The notes beneath the pieces are model-generated. The model was given only the letters and a program-made list of their open reading frames with translations, was not told where the DNA came from and searched no databases. Both the position numbers and the translations under genes were made by a program. A stretch of DNA of 64,000 bases from Bugula neritina (taxonomy: Eukaryota > Bryozoa > Gymnolaemata > Cheilostomatida > Bugulidae), in assembly GCA_964035545.1 (NCBI GenBank), contig OZ037773.1, forward strand, positions 5,472,251-5,536,250, given 5' to 3'. Positions 14,901 to 26,900 of the stretch are shown here, piece by piece (position 1 is the first letter of the stretch; each line of letters opens with the position of its first letter).

Positions 14901-17900
14901 AATAAAAAAATCAATAAATAAAATTAATTCTGAATTTTGGTTGTTGATTATTTCGTTAGTAGTAGAAGTGAAACCCTTAACAACATATTGCCTAAACTGT
15001 ATCCAAAACATGTGGTGCCAAAAATATAAGCAACGTTTTCAGGATAGCTTTAACCAATATCTCACTGCCACTGTAACCTGGTAAATGTTGGAAGTGTAAT
15101 GAAAGGGTCGTTATGACAACTTAATTCTTACTTCGTACTAGCTACATAAAACTTACTTGTGAAAGTTTAAGATATTCTCTATATTGCTGTATATCTCGGA
15201 TATTTCCTGCTCCGTAATGTGCGGACAACTTTTTGAGAACCCCAGATAACCCTGTAAACAAGTTTACAACTTGTAGTAATAGTAGTAGTAGTAGTAATAC
15301 GTAGGAGTAGTAATACGTAGGAGTAGTAATACGCAGGAGTAGTAATACGCAGGAGTAGTAATACGCTGTAGTAGTAATAGCAGTAGTAGTAATAGCAGTA
15401 GTAGTAATAGCAGTAGTAATAATAGTAGTATTAGTAATAGCAGTAGCAGTAATAGCAGCAGTTGTAATAGCAATATAGTAGCATTAACAGTAGTGGTGGT
15501 CATGGTGGTGGTAGTAGCAGTAGTAGTAGTAGCAGCAGCAGTAAAAGTAGTTAGTATTAGTTTTGCTAGAAGTAGTAGTAGCAGTAGTAGATAGTAATCG
15601 CAGTAGTAGTAGTAGCAGTAGTGATAGTAGTTAGTAATAGTAGCAGCAGTAGTAGTAGTAGTAGCAGTAATAGTAGTTAGTAATAGTAGTAGCTGTAGCA
15701 GCAGTAATAATAATGGTTTTAGTGTAAATAATGTTGGCAGTAATAGCAACAACAATAGTAGTAGTATTGGCAATAAGAGTAATAATTGTGTTATTAATGA
15801 TGTTTTAATAGCAGCAATATTGATGATATCAGTAGAAGTTTTAACAGAAATAAATAACCATAACAGTAACTAGTTTTACAACAGCAGTTCAGGCTGCATT
15901 CAAGGTTGTGGAATGTAGAGCATTATCTATTACTGAGAGAAAAAATACCGAAAACATTTCAAAAGTCATAATTTATAGCTGCTCAACCGGCTGGCATGGT
16001 ATATACTTCTCAAGTTAACAGCTGCAGTGCAGTCCAGTCATTCAAATTAAATTAATTAGGGGAGTAGCTGACAGATTCACATAACCCATCAACGTAATTA
16101 TCTGGTGCAGTAGTCAAAAGCATACTTCAAATTCTTCTAAGATTGGCTATCATCTGTGCACCAGTTAGAGCACAAAGTCCAACTAAGTTAAAGTTTTAGT
16201 AACTGGACAGGAACTCTATTAACCTCACAAATCCCACACAGAAACAAAGGAAATGCTAAATTAAAGACATGCTTATCTGTATATAATTGCTCATAATAAT
16301 ATTTTCTATATAGCTCCCTACACAATAGAAGTAGGCAATATTTTTTATGTTTTTGGAAGCTGGAGGATATAGGAAAAGCAGTCCCAGAATTCAGTGTACC
16401 CTCATGATTCTGTTAGTGATGTAAACAACTTGAGGTGAAATGAAAATACATTTACTAAAAGTGTAGGTCTGCACAGCATCAATGAAGTCAATGGTGCCTA
16501 CCATTCTAGAGATATTTTGCAATCGGCTGCTTTTTAAAAACTTTCACAATAAAAGAAATTGGAGTTGTTTTATAATAACTGTCTTAGCATAGAATTGTAG
16601 CCCTGATTTGATAAAATAGAGAAGACAAGCGTAAAACAGCTTTTCTTCTGATGATTTATGCACACGGCTTAATTTTACTGAGCAAAAAACATGAAATGAA
16701 AACTCCTTAAACCAAGTGGACAAAGACTTTTTATAGCAAAGCCTTAAAGAATTTCTTTGGATCTTTATAAAATATGTTGAGATTCATGCAAGTCAAAGGA
16801 CCTGATGGTTCCGTATGTTAAGATTATCAACAATCAAAGTCGTATTTGATATCAAATTCTATTATGCAACTACAGCTATACAAGAAAAAATTCCTCACCT
16901 CACAATAAAGTGGCTTTGTTTACACAATGTATTATCTCAATTGTTAGCTAGAAGAACATGAGGTGACTGCACCATTACAAAAGTACTGCAGAAGTAGGGT
17001 ATTGGGTGACTGTGGTTTTAGTCAGTGTTGTATTAGAAGCAGCCCTGCTTTAAGCTACTTTTTTTAAAACAAGCTCACCTAATGTATACATACCATCACG
17101 GTAGATTGCATAGAGTTATACATATCGAAATCGAAAAGATGCCTCTTAAGCTTTTTCTTTGTCTAGTAGCACAGGGTAGGTAGGGGGTAGGTAGGGGCAC
17201 CCTTAAAAACTGCTAAGGGTACATGCTAAGGATATTGGCCTTGTAGGGTATGAACCACAAAGATATCTTAACATGTTCTGGAAGAAAACTTCTAGTAAAT
17301 GTCTATTCTAACACTTTAGTTGGAAAACAGATTTTTCATATCAATTCATAGACAGAGAGTAACTGTGATAATTCACCTTTAGGCTATGTATCTACTAACC
17401 TCAACTATATCTGACAGGTCACGGACATACTGTATCTCAGTGAGCAGAATCTCCTCTATAACGTACTCACTGAAGTCTGTCTTACTGGTTGGGCTAGCTC
17501 TCCCATCTGGACTCGGGGATGGTGACCTGTCCCTAAACAGAAACCGATCATTATCAGCTCAGACACAATATCAAAAGTAGAGAGTCTTCAGCAGGAGTAG
17601 ATGCAGAATTGTGCAAGTTCAGAGTTCCATTGAAACTAGGTGACATAAAAATTTCTTTAACTAATAAAGCTATTAAGTTACAAACTCAGCAAAAATCTGC
17701 ATCACAGCACAGCTGCAATTAAGTGAATTTTGGCAGTTGACCTAACAACACTTGACAGAGAAAAGTTGTGACTATATATTCCTACTGAATGGTATTTTAG
17801 ATAACTATAGCAACACATTAGCTTATCAGCTCTCAAGGACAAGCTATATTCAACAGCTGCTAGCTAGTTACAAAGTGAAACAGACACTTTGTCAGGATAA

Positions 17901-20900
17901 GAGCCTGTCAACACACTGACAGGGTTTATTTGATTTCCCTGGTAGAGCAAGTCTAACCAAACAACACTTGGATTTCTCTCACTACATTCAAGTATTCAAC
18001 ATTAGCAACTAAACCTTGGTTCTACAAAGTGAAGCACTAGTTTATGGTTATTTTGGTTACAAGTTTATATTTACTGATTTTTTTTATTAATGAACCTAAA
18101 GGAGCTAAAGGAGTTTTAGCATTGGAAAATCCGTTTTCAACTATTTAGCTGAAACTATATGGGCAACTTTCTAGCCTGCACGACTTTCAAAACTACTCAA
18201 ACTATCAATGACAATATGCAGCACTGAGGCTACAGTTGAAGGCTTACCTGGTCAGATATTGCAGCTCCTGGCTCTCCTGTGACAGCATGCTGATGTCAAA
18301 GGAGGCTTGCTTTCTTCGATGATGGAGGAAAACGGATCCACCTTGAGGTTGGTGAGAGGAGAACCTTCTCTACAAATACAGACAATCATCATTACTATAA
18401 CAGAATCGACAATGCAGATTATGGAATATACATTCAACAGTTTCATGCAAACATTGACATGTAGATAATATTCAATTATTATTTGGGTCTAGGATATATT
18501 TTTCCTAAAAAGACTAAATGAAAAACAGTCCTGATCTGCGGTGACATTTTTTTCATTTCCAAAAAAATTCACTTTTGACCCTAGCAAATGACTTGCTTCT
18601 ATGACTTGCTTCAGAAAATATTTTGTTCAAAACATGTGCATATTACACATAAAATCAACAAATATCACACATAAATATAAAAACAAAGTAATTATACAAA
18701 AAACATGAGCAAAATAACATCTCCTATCTGTAAAATAAAAACGTTAGAACTAGTCTTAGACCAGCTGGCAGAAAATCAAACCACCAAGTCAGCCCAGTAT
18801 GAAAGAAATGTGAAGAATAGAGCCACTGCGTTGTGATTAAATGTAACATGCAGATGTTAATATGGTCTTGTTTTAACTAAAAGACTATTATTCCACTCCA
18901 ACATTAAAAATTATGTCTATTTGTTTCTTGGAATAAAAGTCACGCATTTCAATTTATTGGTGATTTTGTTTCTTAGCTAGATTCAAGCTCCATACACTGT
19001 CCTACAAAGGCATGGGACCAGATGCAGAATTTCTAGAGGCCCTGTGTCAAGGTCTCAACAAAATGCAGATACCATATTACCTTTTGCACCAAGTCTAAAA
19101 TATATTCAGAGAACTATACACGTTCTTACACACAATAGCAGCTGAGAGCTACAAACATAATCATGCATACACTTCTACAAAGTGCTCAACCAGAAAGCCA
19201 AGTTGTTTCACCTGCTGCAGCATGTCACAAAGTAGACAACTTGACACAAATGGTTCACCACAATCACTCCTCACATGTCCACAGACTGTAATATTAGCAC
19301 TAGGATCTGTATATTCAGAAACACTATAGTTCAATATCATATCTAAGAGAGAATATGACACCTACCAGAACCATTGAAGAGTTACTAAGTTTAAGAGTAG
19401 TTGCTATTCTCTACTAAGGCCCAAGTCCTTAGGCCTTACTCCTTATAGGCTAGCCTAGCAGTGATGAATGTTATGCATGTGTCCACATGCTCTACCAGCT
19501 ATCAAATGTCAGTTCACAAATTAACTCAATACCTCTATTTATAGCCTTAGAATTCTAGTCTCATTGTTTTCCAGGCTATTTAGTAGTTAAGGCTATTGAA
19601 ATATCTTTTGAGTCAACAGCAAGCTTTCAGTGCAGTTATGGCACCAAGGCAGTTGCCATAACTGCACTGAAAGCTTGCTGGCAAGGCAGTTGAATATTTT
19701 TATTATAAACAACTGAGTGTTAGCTTTGAACAGCATCTGCTAGTATGTAGGAGTTTGAGGGCAGTATAGGAAACAGTTTGAAATGGAAATACAATTTTGG
19801 TTTTTAAAGGAAATACAACTGAAAGTTTAGGCTTAGATAGTGTAACTTTCTGAGCCTATGAAGAAATTGAGGGCGTGTTTTCCTACTAGGCGTACATGTC
19901 CCTACCACAAATCATACATAATGTAGGGCATAAGTCTATCTTCACCATAATAGACAAACAAGTAGAGATATAACTTCTAACAGCTTAGTCACTTTTACTG
20001 AGTTTAATGTCAATTTCTGAAAGCAGTGTAATCTATCAAAGGCGCAGTTGTCAACCCTTATATGCTATCAATCTATTGATCTCTCTGTGTGTCTACAACC
20101 TAAACCAACCAACCTTTAGCCTGAGAGAGTGTCTTAAGCGTGCCCATGAGGTCGACCTCGGCCGTTGTGTGGTTTGAGAATCCCAAGCCATGATAGAAGT
20201 TGTAAATAAACTCTTTGGGGATGTTCAGAATAGAGAGGAATGGGAGTGGAGCAGTTGAAACAGTACTAATGTATTTCTGCATAACAATACCCTATACTCT
20301 CATATCAATCTTGGACAAGCACACTATCATGTAATATTATGCCACAATTACCCTGTTATCCAATCACAATACTCTATTGTGTTTGAGAAAGACTTACAAT
20401 AACTTAATAATACAAGCCTAAGTGACAACGACAGCAAATAGCAGAAAGAAAGGGTGGTAACCAACAACTACAAACCATTTCAAAATCTAATATGAACTTA
20501 GATTAGATTTTGACATTCATTTGCATGAGCTTATTATGATAAACTTCAGACCAAACACTATGTCAACATATCCTTTGGGTTCCTTGTCAGATAACAGGAG
20601 AGATAACTGTTCCATTTGGAAGAGTTCCAGCAATTGACACACCATGCCTTGTGTTACTACCTCACAGCATAACAAACTACCTAACTCTCCCTAATGACTC
20701 ATGTTTATATAACAGCAGAAGTTTTAGTCTCAAAATGTCTGTATATTTGCTTTTACTTTAAAAACGGTCTAACTTTTGTTTTAAAACTTTTTAATTTGTA
20801 CTAAAATTCTTGCCTTTTCAGCTTCTGCTTTGTGTAAAAAGCTCCAAAAAATATATGGGAAAAAATAATATAGAATAAAGTATACATTTGTTTAGAAGTC

Positions 20901-23900
20901 ATCTTCTCAGCTAAGAAATACAATTATGATAAATCTGTAACAAAACAGCTAACCTAGAAAATTAATACTACTTTCTACTCAGGTAATCATCTTTGCCAGA
21001 CAAATAAAGGTATCAAGTCAACTACTCTGACAATACAACATAGTGAAGGTTTTTCTTTATTTGATTTGGTTTCCAAATTAAATTGAATTAAAATATTAGC
21101 CAGAATATGAAGAATGGTGACTCAGTACAACTTGCTAAACATAAAGTTCAATTTTGTTTAATTGAAACACCACTATCCCAGTAATTTCAAAATTTAAAAT
21201 TTTTAACCACAAAAAAGGTTACACACTGGTTGCATGCTACACTAAATTTAAATAAATTTTTTTTCAAGATCTTGTAGTGTTTTTGCACTTATTACAGGAA
21301 AGAGTACAAGTGATTCAGATTGAAAAAGCAATAACTATTAATAGCTACTAAAACATTAAACTATATACAGCATATATAATCAGTAGTCACCAAAAATATT
21401 TACTAAATTTAGTATAACTAACCACCACTGAAGCCATTACCATCAGCTATTGTAATGTAAGTCATAAAACAATCCACCATTTGGCTTCTCCTAGCCGCTA
21501 CAGCAACTATCCATGAGTGATTCCAGCACCAGGTTATGCATAACTAAGCTTTTGTCAGGGAGGTACCCAACAACTTATTAAATACCACAACCTCTCAAGG
21601 AATCTATCAATCATACTAAATTCCATTTTAATAACTTGCATTCAAACAGTTGAAGTAAATTATGGTATTAAAGCAGTGATAGAACAACATGCACTTAGGA
21701 TTATAACGCACTTGCTTTAAATATCTTCCTCAGCTAATTACTTATATAATTACTGCAATAATAATTAATATTCTACACATTCTACCCCAACTCTCTCACA
21801 GATTCAATGAATGGTGAAATATTTTCCCATAATCCCTCAATCAATTTGATATATGGACACATTTTTTCAAATATAATGTAACTCTAAAACTTAGCCTAAT
21901 AAACTCTACTTAAGGCTTTTTAGACATGCAAACCATGAAAGCACCAAACATACTTCTGTGGATTTACAGTGAAAATTTTGATCACAGTCTACAAAACTTT
22001 TTTAGTTAATAAGCTGCATGCAGACTTTATTATAAGCAGCTTACTAAAATGAAAATATTTTGGACATACAATTCTATTGGCAAGAAGTAAAAAGCAGTGT
22101 GGATGCCTAACAAACAAGGTTCACAGGGGGTCATTACTCCTAAGATTTTCTGTTCGAATACGTTGTTATGCCAAGGAAAAGTTCTATTTCTGTTGATTAG
22201 TGCAAACATCCGACTGAGAAGCTGTATTCTCTTAAAATTAATTCTTTGGGACTCAATAATGTTCATCAAAATGCTTGACAGAATCCAATCCGTCAACTGG
22301 ATTAGAATTTATTCATAAAACATTCTATAAATAGAAAGCAACTAGCGAAAAGACACATCATAATTGACTGTTATATAAAAATATAATTTTGAGGTTTAAG
22401 AAAATTTTGCCTTGCTCTGTCTAGACTAATTTGTCTTGAGTATGCAAATTTTTTATTAGCTTTAATAATACTGTCAATGTGATAGAATGTGCACATTTAT
22501 ACTAAGTATCATAAGTTCAGACTTTAGGATTTTATGGTGACCTCAAAAAACTTCAAATTTAGCCTAAAAATACAAAAAGTTTCGAAGTTTATGTTGAAAT
22601 AAAATATTATGGAATTATACTGATGCACTTGTATGTTATGTCAACATTGAATAAATATTTTTGAAAAATGAGTCAATATTGAAATATCAAAAGTTGTAAA
22701 AAAGAACTCATTTTATTTGAATGGATTTTCTCGGAAATGAAATTAGTTCTTGGAGTGCAAAAAGTAAGAAAGTGAGAAGCACTGAAACATTCAAATACTC
22801 GAAACTGGATATTTGATATTCAATGTGTAACACAAATATATTATTCAAGCTTTTGCTTATGTAGCCTTACATTCTCTATTTAACAAATCTTTTCTCATGT
22901 TTCAACAAAACCAGAATTTCAGTTCCTTATTGAAATTTTATCAACAGAAGCAAATTTACTGCCAACTGCATCTATACATTGAAGTAAACATGTAATATAA
23001 TTCTATATGTATCTCTATTGTATTCTTCATTTAAATTTTAGACTTTAGAGTCTGTAGAGGCTGGAGTCTGGAGCCTCCGATTTAGAAAAAAAGGAGACAA
23101 CCCTATGATATATATTCTGTTGAGTTTTTACACATACAAATTTTATACATGAAGCTTAGACAAATTCATACTAACTCAATCAAATGATTATTCGTTTAGT
23201 TAAAGTTGTCTATAGCAAAAAGCGTAAAATTGATCAATTTTAATATTCAGAAAACTTAAAAAGATAATTTTTTAAAATAAATCACAAAGAATGCCTTTTA
23301 AATAATTTATTTAGAACCACTTCATACAGGCAGTAAGTTTGTAATGCTTTATTTGAAATTATACACCAAGTGATTGAAAAATAATTATTTCTGCTATATA
23401 TTATAGAGTAGAGACTATATAGGATATTAAGACTGACTGGGAAGATATAGCTCTACAATAATATTCTTTACACTTTCTTAAGGGTTTTACCGACTCACCC
23501 CTTTAGCGTGATTGGGCAGACTAGTACTCTTGTTTGCTGAAGGTACAGTAAGGAGAGAGTTCCTTCCACATGCCTCTTCGATTCTTAGGTCATGGCAACT
23601 TCTGGACTCAACAGAACTCAGCTGAACTCCCAAACTATTCTGGGGAACTCTCTCTGTGATAGTAGACAACTCCACAGATGAGCCTAAAACATACGTATCA
23701 CCATCTTACTGAGTAACAACCACAGAGAGCAGCAGTGGTCTAGGGGTTAGAGCGTTTACTTTATGAGGCCGAAGTTATGGGTTCGAGCCCCGACAAAAGA
23801 CCATTGGTAATGGTAGAAAGAGCATCCAGTCATAATTGCTTCTGTGCCTCATCTGAATAAGTCCTTAGCTCAATTTAACAAGGAAACCCTTGCCATAAGG

Positions 23901-26900
23901 GGCTTTTTCACACAAATGGTGAATATAAACTTGCGAGAGTTTTATTGAGTACAACCCCAGTGCTATCACATTGAGTGACTATCACACATGCATTGGTGCT
24001 ATCACATTGAGTAAAGGAAGTTGATGTGTAACACAATAAGTTCTAATTGAGGCAGCATATTGCAAAGTTTACTTGTTTGGTTTATGTAAACATTTTAGAT
24101 GAGAAGAGAGCCTGTTTTAGTTTTTAGGAATGCCAAGACAGTCACAATGAGTGAGTGATTTTCACTAGCTGTTAATGCTTGAATGAAGTGTTTAGGAGTT
24201 GTAAGGAACTTTACCAACTCTTTTGAAAATAGTATTGAGTATTGAGAAGTGTATTTAAGAGCTGCAAAGTTGCATTAATAGCATTGCTGAATAGAGAACT
24301 ATTTCATAGCTGCTAAATATTGGATTTAATATTCAACTTGTGATAGACTGAAAGGAGTGATAGACTACATATCAGAGGATTAGGTTCTGAAAGAAATAGG
24401 CTTGTTAATGAATGAAGTAGGGTTGAGCTATCTCAACATAACGCAGTTATAACTGTTTTAGGGCCAAGCTATACTTTACCCAGGACTTCTGTAGAAGGAA
24501 CAGGTGCTGAGAAAACAGCTGCCAGGAAATAATATCTGGCTGATATCTACTACTCAGCTGTTGAAATCTTACACATGACCACATAGAACTATCCTTTTAC
24601 TGAGTCTAACATTCTATTAGATGAATATATACCAATAATATACAAGGAAGTGGGAGTATTTATCAAAACATGAAAATATGGACATAAATAAACCCTGGTT
24701 ATGATAAAACCAGGGATTTATTTTTCTATTGCAATATACGATGGGCCGTGTTGTAACCCACCCTTGTCAAATAAAGTTTAACTCAGTCTCAACAGCTTTT
24801 GCAGCTTGTCGCTCTTATAACTATAACTTATATCCGCCAACATTTTGAACTTTGTTCATTTGGTTCTTCATTTGCATCAGCCCACTCTATGAGGAGAGTT
24901 TTAGATGCCAACTATTTTTACTACACCAACAGCAATAGCACTGGTTTATTTACTTAAACTTATTGTATCAGTGCATGAACATAGAAGGAGTTAATGGCTG
25001 ATGGCTGATAGGTGATGACTCTGTACTCAGACTAAATAATATATACAGTCACTCATGTAGTATAAACAGTAGTTGGACTTTAGCATCAAAAGACAATCTA
25101 TTGTTTTTACCTGCAGGAAGAATGCAAAACAACATATCTGCTTTAAACTATTTAAAGACATGAAATGTTTTAGTATATTGCGAAATAAGAGAGTTGAAAC
25201 TGAGAGGAGACAATTATCAACAAATATCATTTCCACAGCAATAAAGTGATTCTAAGAACAAAGTTTTATATAAAGCCCAAAAAATTGGCAGTAATTAACT
25301 GCATCTACATTTAGGAGCAGTGGTGGAGAAATTGAGACAGCCTAAGTTTTTTCATCTTATTTTTTAATTTTGATTTGGGCGCGAGTTGAAATTTTTGCGA
25401 GAACATAACTTCTTTTGCTACATTTTTAATCTAGAACACAGGCTTTTCTCAATTTCTTCATTACTGCACCTACCTCTGCATTTAGAACTCAAAGCGCTGC
25501 CAATATAAAACTAGTGATTAGATTATGACCCCTTCCTACACAAGGGCTCAGTGTAGTTTGAGACATGCTTGAGGCTAGTAATGACAACCTAGAGTTATCA
25601 GAGCATGTTGAGAGGACAAGCACTTTTCTTTGCTGCCAGCGCTCCATCTATGTCATCACTTTTGTCTGACAAAAAATTTACATAAAATGTTTGCCGTAGG
25701 CTGTCCATGACAGTGCCCAGCCATGCCGTTGTTTACACGAGAATAAACTTGTGCCAAAAGCAACTATCTAGCCTTAAAAAGCCGGAATAACAACATCAGA
25801 ACAAAAACAGGTCTACTGTCGGTATGACCTTAGATATCAAAGGACATACAAGGTTTCTATCTCTTACATCAGCTCTATAGTTCAATAGAGTATTATCAGA
25901 TAGGGCACCCAACAATTTAGCTCTTATACCATCACTGTGGTGTTGAGATTTTCTAGTAGCCACCATAGTGTAATGGTTAGCATCTCAGCTTACAAGTTAG
26001 AAGGCTGTGGTTCAATTCCCAGTGGAGGTCAAAAGTTTTTACAATCACCATACTTCACACTGTCGAATTAATTTAACAGCTTGCGGAGCTACACCATGGC
26101 CTTAGAACCTACTGATGTTTCCCCCCACCCAGTGTATACCCTTGAATAATGTCGAATTAAACGATTAGTATTTTAACAGTCTATGCTACGAATGTTACTG
26201 AGATGACATCAACTTGACAGGGTTGATAGGCTACCTAACAACTTGTGTAGGTTCCGTAACCAATGGATAAAAGAATATCACACAGGAAGCCTTCTGCGTT
26301 GTTAATTTGAAAGAGTCTATTGAAATGCTAGGAGTCAAAGCTTGTTTGAGTTAAATGCAAACTGAATAATCGAAAAATAATCAAAAGATTTTGTAGTCAA
26401 AGATGTGACTTTAAAACTTTGGAGTACAAAAAGAAGTTGATGTGTGATAAGAAATGATCATTCCTACGAAGTTTCATATCTTTCCAACAGGTTCAGTGCA
26501 TGTTTTCACATTCAATTGCCATTTTCAAATAAACTTTTTTATCACAAAAAGGCAAACATTATATGGGGTATTTGCATCAGAATTAGGCATATCATCACAA
26601 ATCACTCATGTTTTATACTGGGTTGAAAAGCACCAACACTTTGCTAGAAAGGCTTTTTGTAAACTACCGGAAATTTACTATGAAGTATATTTTTTAAACT
26701 TTCTGACTCTAGCGAACTCCGTTTCCTTCAGCATACATTTTAGAATAAATTAATTAATCAGTAAATGAGTGAGTGAGTGAGCAGGAAAGCTAGTAAAGTG
26801 AATGAATAAATGAGTGAGTTAAGATAATCAGTAGGCGAGTGAGTGAGTGAGTGAGTGAGTGAGTGAGTGAGTGAGTGAGTGAGTGAGTGAGTGAGTGAGT

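Larger units (their letters stand above)
10310..17532 (-). other. Exons 4-11: the catalytic DH-PH module
   Basis: Exon 4 ends with the first DH helix (VIEEILLTEIQYVRDLSDIV). Exons 5 and 6 continue it (GYLGFSKSCPHITEQEISEI; CFINRGDDFQIYAEYVTNYP). Exon 7 carries the best-conserved DH stretch. Exon 8 holds the last helix, with KRSHEHAMRIQEIQSILYHF, as in PLEKHG proteins. Exons 9-11 form the PH domain, ending in QAKTLDQKRQWCSQIKKYIL. Intron phases within the module are 0, 2, 2, 0, 0, 0 and 2. The assignment rests on remembered family motifs, not on a database search. Confidence 0.9.

Noticed and set aside
15264-15773. 169-codon poly-Leu/Thr/Tyr open frame on the minus strand
   Set aside because: It is entirely a translation of the AGT/TAC microsatellite in an intron.
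19161-19361. 66-codon frame on the minus strand with several cysteines
   Set aside because: AT-leaning wobble positions, no convincing splice sites and no recognised family; only mentioned alongside the stronger open frame at 20,100.
25960-26035. Functional tRNA gene
   Set aside because: Pol III boxes are present, but the acceptor and anticodon stems pair poorly; better explained as a SINE head.
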